Shown: positions 11,243-22,729 of the stretch, piece by piece
Position numbering within the stretch: the stretch's first letter is position 1
Layout of the letters: the number at the start of each line of letters is the position of its first letter
Made by a program: the position numbers and the translations under genes
Source of the DNA: Sclerodactyla briareus
Lineage: Eukaryota > Echinodermata > Holothuroidea > Dendrochirotida > Sclerodactylidae
Reading direction: 5' to 3'
NCBI GenBank assembly: GCA_026419785.1
Contig: JAODTK010000045.1
Span: 248,001-312,000, forward strand
DNA length: 64,000 nucleotides
Notes under the pieces: model-generated
Seen by the model: only the letters and a program-made list of their open reading frames with translations
The model's database searches: none
What the model was told of the DNA's origin: nothing

Positions 11243-12696
11243 GTGAGTAACTATTTGAGAATAATTACTGTGATCAGTGTGGCATGAGCCATTGACGAGT
11301 CACATTGTTGAAGTGAGATATTTATTGTGGGGGTATTTTTGTAACTCCAATGACAGTCTTTGATGAATTGTTTTACAATGAAGAAATTCTGACTGTTGTA
11401 TCAATACATTTGAAAATTCCAGAAAACAGAATTCCAGGTACATGTTTAAGTATGATGTTCATGTATAAAATGTAGTCATTACTCTGCGTAGTATCATTAC
11501 CTTATGGGAGCCAGTCCCCTAAAATCATGGCAGAACCAAGTGCACAGAAAAGGACCACTGTGTGGAATGTAATTAGCCCCAACCCTCTCCTCAGTCATCC
11601 CCCTCCTTAGTCATCCCCCATCCTCCTTATCATTGTAGTCATTGTAGAGGAGCATTACCCCATTCCATGTCCTGATGTAGGTTCATAGCTAATGATAGTA
11701 TAGTATTCAGGTCTGTACCTCTGCTGGGCCTTGTGTAGGTTAACAGCTGATGATAATATAGTATTCAGGTCTGTACCTCTGCTGGGCCTTGTGTAGGTTA
11801 ACAGCTGATGATAGTACAGTATCCAGGTCTGTACCTCTGTTGGGCCTTATATAGGTTCACAGCTGATGATAGTGCAGTATCCAGGTATGTACCTCTACTG
11901 GGCCTTGTATAGGTTCACAGCTGATGATAGTACAGTATCCAGGTCTGTACCTCTGTTGGGCCTTGTATAGGTTCACAGCTGATGATAGTGCAGTATCCAG
12001 GTCTGTACCTCTGCTGAGCCTTGTATAGGTTCACAGCTGATGATAGTATAGTACCCAGGTCTGCAATGTTCTTGCACATTAATTTTGTTTTCTGGATAAT
12101 CAGACGGAGCCTTGTCAAATAGGGGAAGAATATTTTTACCAAGACAACCCTGCGTAAGTTGTGTTAAAATGAGGTGGCTTTCATCACTTACAAGCTTGCA
12201 CTATGTAAGAATTGTGTTATAGTGCACGGTGTCACTACTAACATGAATCAGAATACTAAACCATTTTTTCTTCCTTATAGTGGGTCTGGGTTCATACTGT
12301 TTGGCTGTAGTTCCACATTATACTTTCTTTAGTTAATTGTATTCTTGTGATCCAATGAAAAAAAGGTGTCAACTATATTCGTTTTCCATTGAGCTTTGTT
12401 CACCTGGAAGTTGTGGTAATTATGCAACAGTGGTTGAAGTTATTCATCAATTGTGCAACTGCTTAAACTAAGGAAAACATTAATCTAATAGGATAAAAGC
12501 AATTGCCTCTAAAATTTATTGAATACAATCCCTTTGCTTGAGAATTAATAGTCGTGACTCAATTAAATTAACACAACCTCCTTTTGTATTCTGCTTGCAA
12601 ATAGTTCAATACAATGCTAGCAAACCTACATAACCTATTTAAAGTTGTTGCAGTGAGCTGCCAGTGAGTCCAGCATCAGGTGGAAAAGAAAACTAG
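11201..12696 (+). CDS. 3' end of an unidentified gene (three terminal exons)
   Basis: Three short exons join in one consistent frame: 11201-11242 (phase 0 out), 12104-12153 (phase 0 in, 2 out) and 12654-12696 (one base in, then TAG). Each internal boundary has AG/GT, and the donors GTGAGT and GTAAGT are near-perfect. The 45-residue C-terminal tail has two readable parts: an acidic stretch (EVNGEICRETAEGE, then TEPCQIGEEYFYQDNPA) and a tail ELPVSPASGGKEN before the stop. No signal or membrane segment is visible in it. I do not recognise the protein. The end KEN resembles the KEN-box degron word, but a three-residue match proves nothing. Upstream exons were not found and may lie left of the repeat block or outside the window. 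Confidence 0.55.
11690..12062. repeat. Minisatellite, about 6.5 units of 58 bp
   Basis: GTATCCAGGTCTGTACCTCT followed by GCTGGGCCTTGTATAGGTTC recurs every 57-59 bases from about 11709 to 12058. It lies in the intron between the first two exons of the unidentified gene. Confidence 0.9.
12104..12153 (+). CDS. Exon of unidentified gene (penultimate)
   Basis: Preceded by TTTTCTGGATAATCAG and followed by GTAAGT. It reads TEPCQIGEEYFYQDNP plus two bases. The frame starting at its second base hits TAG. Confidence 0.55.
12654..12696 (+). CDS. Terminal coding exon of unidentified gene
   Basis: Acceptor TTGTTGCAG, then 13 codons and TAG at 12694-12696. Its first base completes the alanine codon split by the previous intron. 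Confidence 0.5.
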
Positions 12697-12798
12697 GCCA
12701 TTTGAAAAATTGCAACATTTCAGTCTATTTTGCTGTTGTGTTTTCACATCTTTTACTTTTTGCAGTCCTGTGCAGCCAAGGGCACATTGAGTGTGTGT

Positions 12799-12815
12799 GG
12801 GGGGGGGGGGGGGGG
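12799..12815. repeat. 17-base G run after a GT stretch
   Basis: A pure G homopolymer, one of several long C/G runs in the window. Confidence 0.95.
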
Positions 12816-13359
12816 CATGACCCCAACTCTTATGAGGTCCCCATCCATATACCTAATATCTTTTTCACACAAACAAATTGCTTAGTACTGATCTGGCCCC
12901 TGCTAACTTGCCCTGAACCCCTCTAAGTTTGTCGTTGTGGTTGCGTCTTCGGTTCAGTGCAGTCTCAGTCCTGCGTGAGGGGGTGTTCGAGATATCAAAA
13001 CGCATTGTGCTCACGGAACTCCATATTAGGGAGTTATGAGGACTTTGGGGACCTGTGACAAACTTCAGCACACAATCTGTTAATTGCCCTCTGGTTGTAA
13101 AGCTGTCACCCATAATTACGCATCGGGCAACATTGGCTTTCCTTGTCACTCCAACTAATAATCTTCCTACTCTGTTACTAATATGTAATCTTTCTACAAA
13201 CATATTCTCTCTCAGCTTTTCCGTGTTCTTCTGGTGGCACTAATTACCATTTATCTATCCAGTGTAAATGCATTGCAACATCTATCGCATATGTACATCA
13301 TAACAGGCCTGTGTTCACTCACTGCAGAGCAGCCCTGGGTTTTGTTCCAGTTCAGTTTA

Positions 13360-13645
13360 GTTTTAGTGAGTTACGATTGATCTTATGAGGGGTTTCATCA
13401 TCACAATTGAGCATAAGATCGATCGTAGCTCTTTGTGAAACAGTGCCCATTGTCCAACACAAGTTTCACTGAGAGTTTTGATTGATTTTATGAGGGTTTC
13501 ATGATCTTTCATCATCACAATTGAGCATAAGATCGATCGTAGCTCTTTGTGAAACAGTGCCTATGGTCCAAGGCGAAGTGCAGTTTGAGTTTTTGAAGAG
13601 TCCTTGCGATTGATCTTATGAGGGGTTTCATCATCACAATCAAGC
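13360..13645. repeat. Tandem hairpin repeat, three units
   Basis: Each unit carries ACGATTGATCTTATG and, about 30 bases on, its near inverse CATAAGATCGATCGT, followed by AGCTCTTTGTGAAACAGTGC. Units start near 13370, 13475 and 13605. The third is interrupted by the element at 13650-14950 and resumes at 14951-14995. Confidence 0.8.
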
Positions 13646-13649
13646 ATTT

Positions 13650-14950
13650 GGGCTTGTCCATGGTAATGGGGTACATTTGGGTAACATATGGGTCAAAATT
13701 TAAACATCACTAGATGTTCTTCTGCTACTTACATGATGCACGGGTGGTCGCAACATGTCAACATGGTTTATAATAGTGAGACAACATTTTAACCACTTTT
13801 GTTACTATGACCAGCTAAAAAATGGTCAGAGTTGGTACAAACGTGGATGGACAGAGGGCATTGAAACACTTTATTACCACTTTCTAATCAACATCCTGAT
13901 AAAATCATAAATTAGTGATTATCAAATCAAATTGATGTCCAACTAATGAAGTTACAGCCTGACCCCATCAGGTTTATGGGCAGTTTACATGTTTGAGGTG
14001 TTGCGTTTGTAACATGGACGGACAACAAGGACCTTATATTTTGTTCTCTCATAATAGGCTTTTTAGAGGAAATAATGACGCTTTGAGGAGAAATTTCTAT
14101 TTAAAGATTGATTTGTGTTTCACATTTGATCGAAAATAGGACTTTTTCAAATAATTGTTAGGTTTTATGTGTTACGTTCAAATATTGACGGACAAATTAC
14201 TCAGATTTTACAACAGTTGAACGACACCGAGAAGATCTGTAAGCGACTCATGAAACCTAATATCATGGTGTGATATTATCAAAGCAAGCAGTTCTACTCT
14301 ACTTTTTTAAGACGCCTGATTTACCTTTAAATATAATCAGGTATTCCAGATGTTGGGTATTTTCTGATGTTGCAAGTAACACTAAGTTTGACGGACATCA
14401 AATTTGTAATTGAAAAAACTCTGATTACATTCAAACTACTTTGACCTAGAAGTAGATAATTTTCCCTAGAGTAAAAGGGTCCTGAGTCATGTAGCACACA
14501 GCAAAAATAACCGTATGACTTAAATGACAAATTTACAGAGGATTCTAATTTTTGACCCCAAAGTAAGTTGAAGACCAATGTTTGTACGTAACAACCATTT
14601 TGATACATGTTTGAATCATATCTTCAAATCACAAATGAAGTCCATTTTAGGTGATAACTAAATTCAAGGTGTTATTTTCTCACAAATAGCAGCAAGTGTC
14701 AAAATATGGGAGCCATAGATAAATCTACCACACTGCAAAACTGGCATGTTTGAATGTTACTTTTTGGATCTGTAGGGGTGAATATGAAGTTTAAACTACA
14801 ATAAAATTATCATACTTTGACCTTTTCTGATGAATTTGTGGTTTTTGTCTCTTCAAATTATTCTTGTTATTATGGTATTCACTATGTGTTGACTATAGAT
14901 GTCCTGGAATGTTGCCTGGCTGATATGACCCCATTACCATGGACAAGCCC
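13650..14950. mobile_element. 1.3-kb inverted-repeat element inserted in a hairpin repeat
   Basis: The ends GGGCTTGTCCATGGTAATGG (13650) and CCATTACCATGGACAAGCCC (to 14950) are perfect inverted repeats of about 22 bp. The flanks reconstruct the interrupted hairpin unit (AAGCAT | ATAAGACC), so the insertion boundaries are exact to 2-3 bases. Any target duplication is only AT-like. GACGGACA words recur inside near 14017, 14188 and 14394. No transposase frame is present, so it is a non-autonomous DNA transposon of unassigned superfamily. Confidence 0.8.
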
Positions 14951-15104
14951 ATATAAGACCAATCATAGCTCTTTGTGAAACAGTGCCCATGTGCAAGACA
15001 AGATTTTCCCATAATGCTGGGATAGGCCCCAGGTTTGGAGTTACATTAATGAGATGATAATGATATTGTGTCAAAGGTCACAAGGAAACGCTAGGTCAGT
15101 TCGA

Positions 15105-17720
15105 CGTTGAAGTTACAGTGTGCAGAACGATTTTGATTTCCTTGACGAAGTCAGAGGAATCTATGCAGTTCCCGTCGTGTGTGTACGTGTGTGTGGTGTG
15201 TGTAATGTGTGTGTGTGTGACGCCCAGCTTGTAAACACGATAACTCGACCCCACCTGGATGGATGAAGCTCATACTTGGTATGTGTGTTCCCCATGATGA
15301 GTACATGAACCCTATTGTTTTGGGGTCAGGTCAGAGGTTCATCTGAGGTCACCAGAGTCAAAGTCTGAAAACTTGTAAATACGATAAGTACAAATGTGGT
15401 CTGATCAAGTTGAAATTAGGTGTATAGCTTTCTTATGGGGAGTACAGGAACCCTATTATTTTTGTTCAGGACGGGAGTGAATTTGGTCGAAAATAGAAAA
15501 TTTGTGAAAATTTGTTATTTTGCCAATTTTGGCTTGTAAACACGATAACTCGACCCCACCTGGATGGATGAAGCTCATACTTGGTATGTGTGTTCCCCAT
15601 GATGAGTACATGAACCCTATTGTTTTGGGGGTCAGGCAGAGGTCATCTGAGGTCACCAGAGGTCAAAGTCTGAAAACCTTGTAAACACGATAAGTCCAGA
15701 ATGGTTGGTCTGATCAAGTTGAAATTAGGTGTAAAGCTTTCGTATGGGGAGTACAGGAACCCTATTGTTTTTGGTTAGGTCAGGAGTGAATTTCGATCAA
15801 AAATAGAAAATTTGTGAAAAATTCGATATTTTGGCCAATTTTGGCTTGTAAACACGATAACTCGACCCCACCTGGATGGATGAAGCTCATACTTGGTATG
15901 TGTGTTCCCCATGATGAGTTCATGAACCCTATTGTTTTGGGGTCAGGTCAGAGAACGTCTGAGGTCACCAGAGGTCGAAGTCTGAAAACCTTGTAAACAC
16001 GATAAGTCCAGAATGGTTGGTCTGATCAAGTTGAAATTAGGGTGTATAGCTTTCTTATGGGGAGTACAGGAACCCTATTGTTTTTGGTCCAGGTCGGGGT
16101 GAATTTTGGTCGGAAGACGGAGGAAATAGAAAATTGTGAAAAATTCGATTTTTGGCCAATTTTGGCTTGTAAACACGATAACTCGACCCCACCTGAATGG
16201 ATTGAAGCTTGAAGCTCAGACTTGGTATGTGTGTTCCCCATGATGAGTAAATGAACCCTATTGTTTTGGGGTCAGGTCAGAGGTCATCTGAGGTCACCAG
16301 AGGTCAAAGTCTGAAAACCTTGTAAACACGATAAGTCCAGAATGGTTGGTCTGATCAAGTTGAAATTAGGTGTATAGCTTTCTTATGGGGAGTACAGGAA
16401 CCCTATTGTTTTTGGTTCAGGTCAGGAGTGAATTTCGATCAAAAATAGAAAATTTGTGAAAAATTCGATATTTTGGCCAATTTTGGCTTGTAAACACGAT
16501 AACTCGACCCCACCTGGATGGATGAAGCTCATACTTGGTATGTGTGTTCCCCATGATGAGTACATGAACCCTATGTTTTGGGGGTCAGGCAGAGGTCATC
16601 TGAGGTCACCAGAGGTCGAAGTCTGAAAACCTTGTAAACACGATAAGTCCAGAATGGTTGGTCTGATCAAGTTGAATTAGGTGTATAGCTTTCTTATGGG
16701 GAGTACAGGAACCTATTGTTTTTGGTCCAGGTCGGGGTGAATTTTGGTCGGAAATAGAAAATTTGTGAAAATTCGATATTTTGGCCAATTTTGGCTGTAA
16801 ACACGATAACTCGACCCCACCTGGATGGATGAAGCTCATACTTGGTATGTGTGTTCCCCATGATGAGTACATGAACCCTATGTTTTGGGGTCAGGTCAGA
16901 GGTCATCTGAGGTCACCAGAGGTCAAAGTCTTAAAACCTTGTAAACACGATAAGTCCAGAATGGTTGGTCTGATCAAGTTGAAATTAGGTGTATAGCTTT
17001 CTTATGGGGAGTACAGGAACCCTATTGTTTTTGGTCCAGGTCGGGGTGAATTTTGGTCGAAAATAGAAAATTTGTGAAAATTCGATATTTTGGCCAATTT
17101 TGGCTTGTAAACACGATAACTCGACCCCACCTGGATGGATGAAGCTCATACTTGGTATGTGTGTTCCCCATGATGAGTACAGGAACCCTATTGTTTTGAG
17201 GTCAGGTCAGAGGTTCATCTGAGGTCACCAGAGGTCAAAGTCTGAAAACCTTGTAAACACGATAAGTCCAGAATGGTTGGTCTGATCAAGTTGAAATTAG
17301 GTGAATAGCTTTCTTATGGGGAGTACAGGAACCCTATTGTTTTTGGTCCAGGTCGGGGTGAATTTTGGTCGAAAATAGAAAATTTGTGAAAATTCGATAT
17401 TTTGGCCAATTTTGGCTTGTAAACACGATAACTCGACCCCACCTGGATGGATGAAGCTCATACTTGGTATGTGTGTCCCCATGATGAGTACATGAACCCT
17501 ATTGTTTTGGGGTCGGGTCAGAGGTCATCTGAGGTCACCAGAGGTCGAAGTCTGAAAACCTTGTAAACACGATAAGTCCAGAGGTGGTCTGATCAAGTTG
17601 AAATTAGGGGTATAGTTTTCTTGATGGGGAGTATCTTCCTTATTGGGAGTACATGAACCCTATTGTTTTTGGTTAAAGGGCGGGGTGAGATGAGGCTCAT
17701 ACTTGGTTTGTTTTTATTTC
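15105..17720. repeat. Array of about eight 310-bp units with a leader
   Basis: GATAACTCGACCCCACCTGG begins units near 15239, 15544, 15858, 16177, 16498, 16806, 17115 and 17425. The units are very similar. The array opens with a non-repeated leader: CTTGACGAAGTCAGAGGAAT, CTATGCAGT, a GT microsatellite, then TGACGCCCAGC. Each unit has four AGGTCA half-sites in a row. Fragments of leader plus unit occur elsewhere in the window, so this is a dispersed element whose body has expanded in tandem. The short open frames here are repeat artefacts. Confidence 0.9.
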
Positions 17721-17859
17721 CCCATGATGAGTACATGAACCCTATTGTTTTGGGAGTCAGGTCAGGGTGGAGGTCACCTAAGGTTACCAGAGTTCAAAGT
17801 CTGAAAAACCTGAAATTTAGTGTCTAGCTTCGTACAAGGGTACAGGAACCCTATTAGTG

Positions 17860-18820
17860 GTTGGTTAAAGATAGGAAAAATTTGTCAGACGTTGTGTTGC
17901 CCTATAAGCGCTGGTACTATCTCCCATTTGTCCGTGGTCTGGTAGGGTTGACAGAAAAAAGTCAAGGAATCACTAGCGCTTTGGCTTTCTGGTTAACTGT
18001 CAGGTGTGGTTTCTTTCAAACACATAAGACTGAATATTTGAAAAAAAACACAAAATGCCATCAACAAAAACTAGAGACTAGCGGTCATTGAAGTGTTCCC
18101 AGCACACCTCAGTGTTAAGGAGTACCTGTGTGCATTGGACCATCACTCAATGCAGTTTGCAAAGGTAAAAATGTGTCTGATGGGCTCCCCTAACCCCTTG
18201 TTTACAAGAGAGTTGAAGCTTTGTTGTTAGTAGTTTGAATGAACATAATAGGTAGTATTATTGAAATTGGAGAGTAATGTGTAAATGTGGGGTGATTGCC
18301 ATTTATTTTTCCGTTTCAATGGTTGGTATATATTTTTGGTTTCTATTTTTGTTATATAATGTTCTGATTCCTACAGGTATTTCCTTCATGCGGGGAATGC
18401 CATGTTTAAAACTATCAGACATTCCGTGTGAGAGGCTCGAACAGGCCAGCAAATGTGCCCTTTTAGTGGGGGGGTGCCGTCCTCAACAAATGGCTGGAAT
18501 GTGTGTGCTTCGTCAATGGTCATAAGGTTAGTGGCAGGGTATGGTATCATATGTAGCAATTTTGAATTAAGAAGACAAGCAAGGAGATATCTAGCGGCAT
18601 GCGAACCCCTATTGGTTGCATTGCATTTGAAATCAAACTGTACCAGGAAAGGTTCAACTTTGTTAGATAGAATACTGGCGAATAATTCTTATGTAGTGTA
18701 AAATGTCTGCAAGATTTACAAGTCTGTGTTACTATGATAAATGAGAAACACCGGTGTGCGCTTATTCTACTGATATTAGTTTGTAGGGATTTCTAGACCT
18801 GAGCTCATTCAATACAGCTT
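17860..18820. other. Spacer between the two 310-bp arrays, no supported gene
   Basis: There is one acceptor/donor-bounded stretch (18378-18527), but the phase-compatible frame carries a stop and the open frame ends in a stop just before the donor. Confidence 0.45.
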
Positions 18821-18826
18821 TGCGAG

Positions 18827-20660
18827 CATCACGAAGTCGGAAAGATCCCGCCGTCACAAACAACTGCCGGTGCTGATCTATTTTTGATTCCTTGACGAAG
18901 TCTGAGAAATCTATGCAGTCACGTCGTGTGTGTGTGTGTGTGTGTGTGTAGTGTGTGTGTGACGCACACCCAGTTGTTAAAACGATAACTTGATCAGGGT
19001 CTGAGTAGCTCAGGCTCATACTTGTATGTTGGTTCCCCATGATGAGTACATGATCCCTATTGTTTTGGGGTCAGGTCATGAGGTCATCTGAGGTCACTAG
19101 AGTCAAAGTAGTGAAAACCTTGTGAACACGATAAGTCCAGAATATTTGGTCAGATCGAGGTTGAAATTGGTGTATAGCTTTTCTTATTGGGGAGTACAGG
19201 AAATATTGTTTTTTGTCAGGTCAGGAGGGGATTTTGGTTCAAAAATAGAAATTTGTGAAAGTCGATTTTTTGGCCAATTTTGGCTGTCAACACGATAACG
19301 ACCCCAACTGATGGATGAAGCTCATACTTGCATGTGTGTTCCCCATGATGGTACATGACCCGATGTTTTGGGGTGAGGTCAGAGGTCATCTGAGGTCAAC
19401 AGAGGTCAAAGTCAGAAAAACTTGTAAACACACTAAGTCCAGGATGGTGTATGTCAAGTTGAAATTTGGTGTAAGCTTTCTTATGGGGAGTGCAGGAGAA
19501 CCCTATTGTTTTAGTTTGGTCCGGGTGTGAATTTCAGTCGAAAATAAAATGTGAGAAAAGTTCAATATTTTGGGCCACTTTTGGGCTTTTTAAAAACGAT
19601 AACTCGATCCCCACCTTGTTGGATGACGCTAATACTTGGCATGTGGGTTCCCCATGATGAGTATATGAACACTATTGTGTTGGGGTCAGGTCAGAGGTCA
19701 TTGAGGTCAACAGAGGATCAAAGTCTTGAAAAACCTTGTAACACACTAAGTCCAGGATGGTTGGTCTGATCAAGTTGAAATTTGGGTTATAGTTTAGTAT
19801 GGGGAAAATACAGGAACCTAGTATTTTTGGTCCAGGTCGGGGTGGCGGTGAATTTTGGTCAAAAAAGAGAAAATGTGGAAAGTCGATTTTCTGGCCAATT
19901 TTGCTTGTAAACACGAAACTATACCCCACCTGGATAATAGAGGTGAAGCTCATACTTGATGATGTGTGTTCCCAATGATTGAGTAGTCATTGAAACCTTT
20001 GTTTTGGGGTCAGGTCAGAGGTCATCTGAGGTCAACAGCGGTCAAAGTTGGAAAACCGTAAACACACAAAGTCAAGAATGGTGTGTCTTAAACAAGTTGG
20101 AATATAGTGTATAGCTTCTTGTGGAGAGTACAGGACCCTATTCGTTTTGGTTCCGGTCGGGGTGAATTTTGGTAAAAAATAGGAAAATAGAGAAAAGTTT
20201 CATAATTTATGCCCAATTTTGGCTTGTAAACCGATAACTCAACCCACCTCGATGGATGAAGCTCATTCTTGGTTTGTCTGTTCCCCATGATGAGAAATGA
20301 ACCCTATTGGGGGGTGGGGAGGGGCAGGCAGAGGTCAATGATGTCAAACAGAGGTCAAAGTCTGAAACCTGTAACACGAAGTCCAAAATGGTTGGGCCGA
20401 TCAATTGAAATCTGGTGGATACTTTTCTTATGGGGTTGTAAAAGAACCCTATTGTTTTTGGTTCAGGTCGGACTGAATTTTTGTCGAAAATAGAAAAATT
20501 GTGAAAAGTCAATTTTGGCACATTTTGGCTTGGTAAACACATAACCCACCCCAACCGATGTATGAAGCTCATACTTTGGTATGTGTGTTCCTATGATGAG
20601 TAATGAACCCTACTGTTTTGTGCTCAGGTCAGAGGTCATCTGAGGTCAACATCGGGTTGG
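18827..20660. repeat. Second array of the 310-bp unit, heavily diverged or noisy
   Basis: The same leader (CTTGACGAAGTCTGAGAAAT, GT microsatellite, TGACGCACACCCAG) opens this array. Units follow near 18984, 19285, 19598, 19917, 20229 and 20538. Compared with the first array, units differ by very many one-base gaps scattered evenly, which looks more like lower sequence accuracy than simple age. Confidence 0.85.
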
Positions 20661-20699
20661 GTGAACAAGATCTGATCAATTTTGAGCACAAAAGTCACT

Positions 20700-21640
20700 A
20701 ATTAGCGTGAGTAGTTGACCTATTTTATGTAATTTTATTGTTTAGGCTAGTTAGCAAGATTACTGATGAGCCGTAGTGCTATGTGACTTGGTTTGGCACA
20801 TAGATGCGGATATAGGTAAATGAACTGATTAGATGTTCAGCTAATTCGCATATTTTCTGCGAAATTCAAACTCGTCGGATTTCACAAACTTGGTGATTGG
20901 TCTACCTTCATTCCCAAAACTTCTTAACAACATTCAGGTCACTGACTCATTCAACATGTCTAAATTTGCATAATTTATGCTGATCTTAAAGTTTGCCGGA
21001 TTTTCATGAAACTTGGTATATGGCCTAATTTGCCTAATTTAGGCAATTTTAGTCATCATTTCCACAAAACTTTTACTCCTTAGTATACATTGTCAATATC
21101 AGTCCTTCAAATTTGAAATTGGTCACTGATTAGTAGGCGGTTTTCTGTTAAATGCTAAAAACAAAATCTTTAACATACAGAATGTCTCGTATTGTTTCAT
21201 GGTGACTAAAAGAAGTAAACACTGATCGCGCAACAGGCGAGAACTGGGGGCGATCGCCTGTTTTTGTTCTTGGCCAGGTGTCCCCAACCTGCCTAGGCGT
21301 TATTGGGAACATGTGACTAACTGGAGTTCTACTGATTGGTATCAGACGTTGCCCACTCAGTCTCCTGAATTGTCAGAGCACATACCCTCTCCCAATTCAG
21401 ACTGAGATCATCTGACATGCTCAATTGCTATAGAATTACAGATATTTTTTCAATGCTGGCTATGTTTCAAATTTATCACTCGACTCCTATACAACTTGTA
21501 AACTAAATCAATTCCAGTTAGGTGGTAACTGCACCTTTTTATATATATATAGAGATAGAGAGAGAGGGGGAATAGATATTTTCGCAGTCTTACAAGAGCC
21601 TAACCTTTTTAATTATGAGCATGCTCATATTTTGGAGACG
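20700..21640. repeat. Dispersed AT-rich repeat and TA/GA microsatellite
   Basis: Between 20830 and 21060 a GGATTT(T/C)(A/C)...AAACTTGGT word recurs, as at the window's left end. A (TA)n(GA)n microsatellite lies at 21541-21570. No gene is seen. Confidence 0.5.
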
Positions 21641-21982
21641 AACTAAATGTGTCAGTCCAAACCCCGACATTTATACGATTGCCTTCCACAGAGTTGTTGG
21701 CTTCTGAAGGCTAATAACTCCACATATGACATCAAAATTGATGTGGATTGGGACCGTGTGAATATGTTTTTTCTATTTCCCACAATATTGCCTCACATGC
21801 GAAAAATTCTGCCGTGGTCCTGTAGCTTTGACATGTCATCTGTCATAAATTGATCCGAGTTTTTTTCATTCTCATCAATCATCATATCTAACCAGACCCG
21901 GGATATCTGGGTCAGAAACCTCTACAGAGGCCGGAGAACAACTTACTGCTTGCTCCACGTTCTGTACTTCTGTTCATCATTT

Positions 21983-22350
21983 CTACAGGAACTGAAGTGA
22001 AGAATTCTCCGCGGCCAGATACCAGTCAGGGCGCTGCTCTGCTCCTACAAGTGCTTCAACACCCCTGTACCTAGCTTCTATGGATTTGCATTCCCACAGT
22101 AGCATCCAGATGTTCTGCTCATCCAAGAACCACCACCAGGGATAAATGGCAAATGCGATCCACCAGACCACAATTGTTTCCTCATTGTTAAAATGCAGCA
22201 TCATCAAGAGAGAAGCTAATTTTTTTCCTGTTATTGGATGCCTGCCATCCTTGATTATTATCTGCTGATACAGCTCTCGGACTCGCGAGACATCGTGTGG
22301 TCCCAGCGAGAATTTGGAAGAGGTAGAGAAATCTTGGATAAGTTGGTGCT
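21983..22350 (-). CDS. Unidentified open frame, about 122 residues
   Basis: A frame reads leftward from just after a stop near 22352 to TAG at 21983. It is unusually rich in aromatic residues (WWIAFAIYPWWWFLDEQNIW). It also contains GPHDVSRVRELYQQ, DGRHPITGKKLASLLMMLHF and a C-terminal RPDWYLAAENSSLQ. The hydrophobic centre could be a membrane segment. The composition looks protein-like, and the bases before the frame (GTGGTAG) could be a weak acceptor. I cannot assign a family. It could be an exon of an unknown gene, a transposon remnant or chance. Confidence 0.3.
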
Positions 22351-22729
22351 ACCACTTGTTTTTCATCGTGACAGTGTGAGGGCATACATGTGTATATGGT
22401 TTGAAGGACATGTCAACCTATTTTCACTTTTCAACTACCCCGTATTGGCAACCACCCCAATGCGATCTCGCATACCTTACAGTTACACAAAGTTGGGCTC
22501 TGACATATTTTGTTTTTTGCTATAAAAATTCTGTCAGAGTCCTCCGACATTCACAGGGCATTCCCTCCAGAAAAACGAGACGGGTGATGGGTGGCAACCT
22601 GGGATTTGTGTTACTGCCTGGTAATTGATAGGGTACTGGGCAGGTGCATGGTCCAATGTGGCATGAGTATTCTGGTCCAGAACCATTTCTGTTTTGTGGA
22701 GTCACGTTTGCTACCATTTCGTGCGGAAT

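Noticed and set aside
18378-18527. Exon with good acceptor and donor between the two arrays
   Set aside because: The frame compatible with the upstream exons contains TGA, and the fully open frame stops two bases before the donor; the terminal exon at 12654 explains the gene better.
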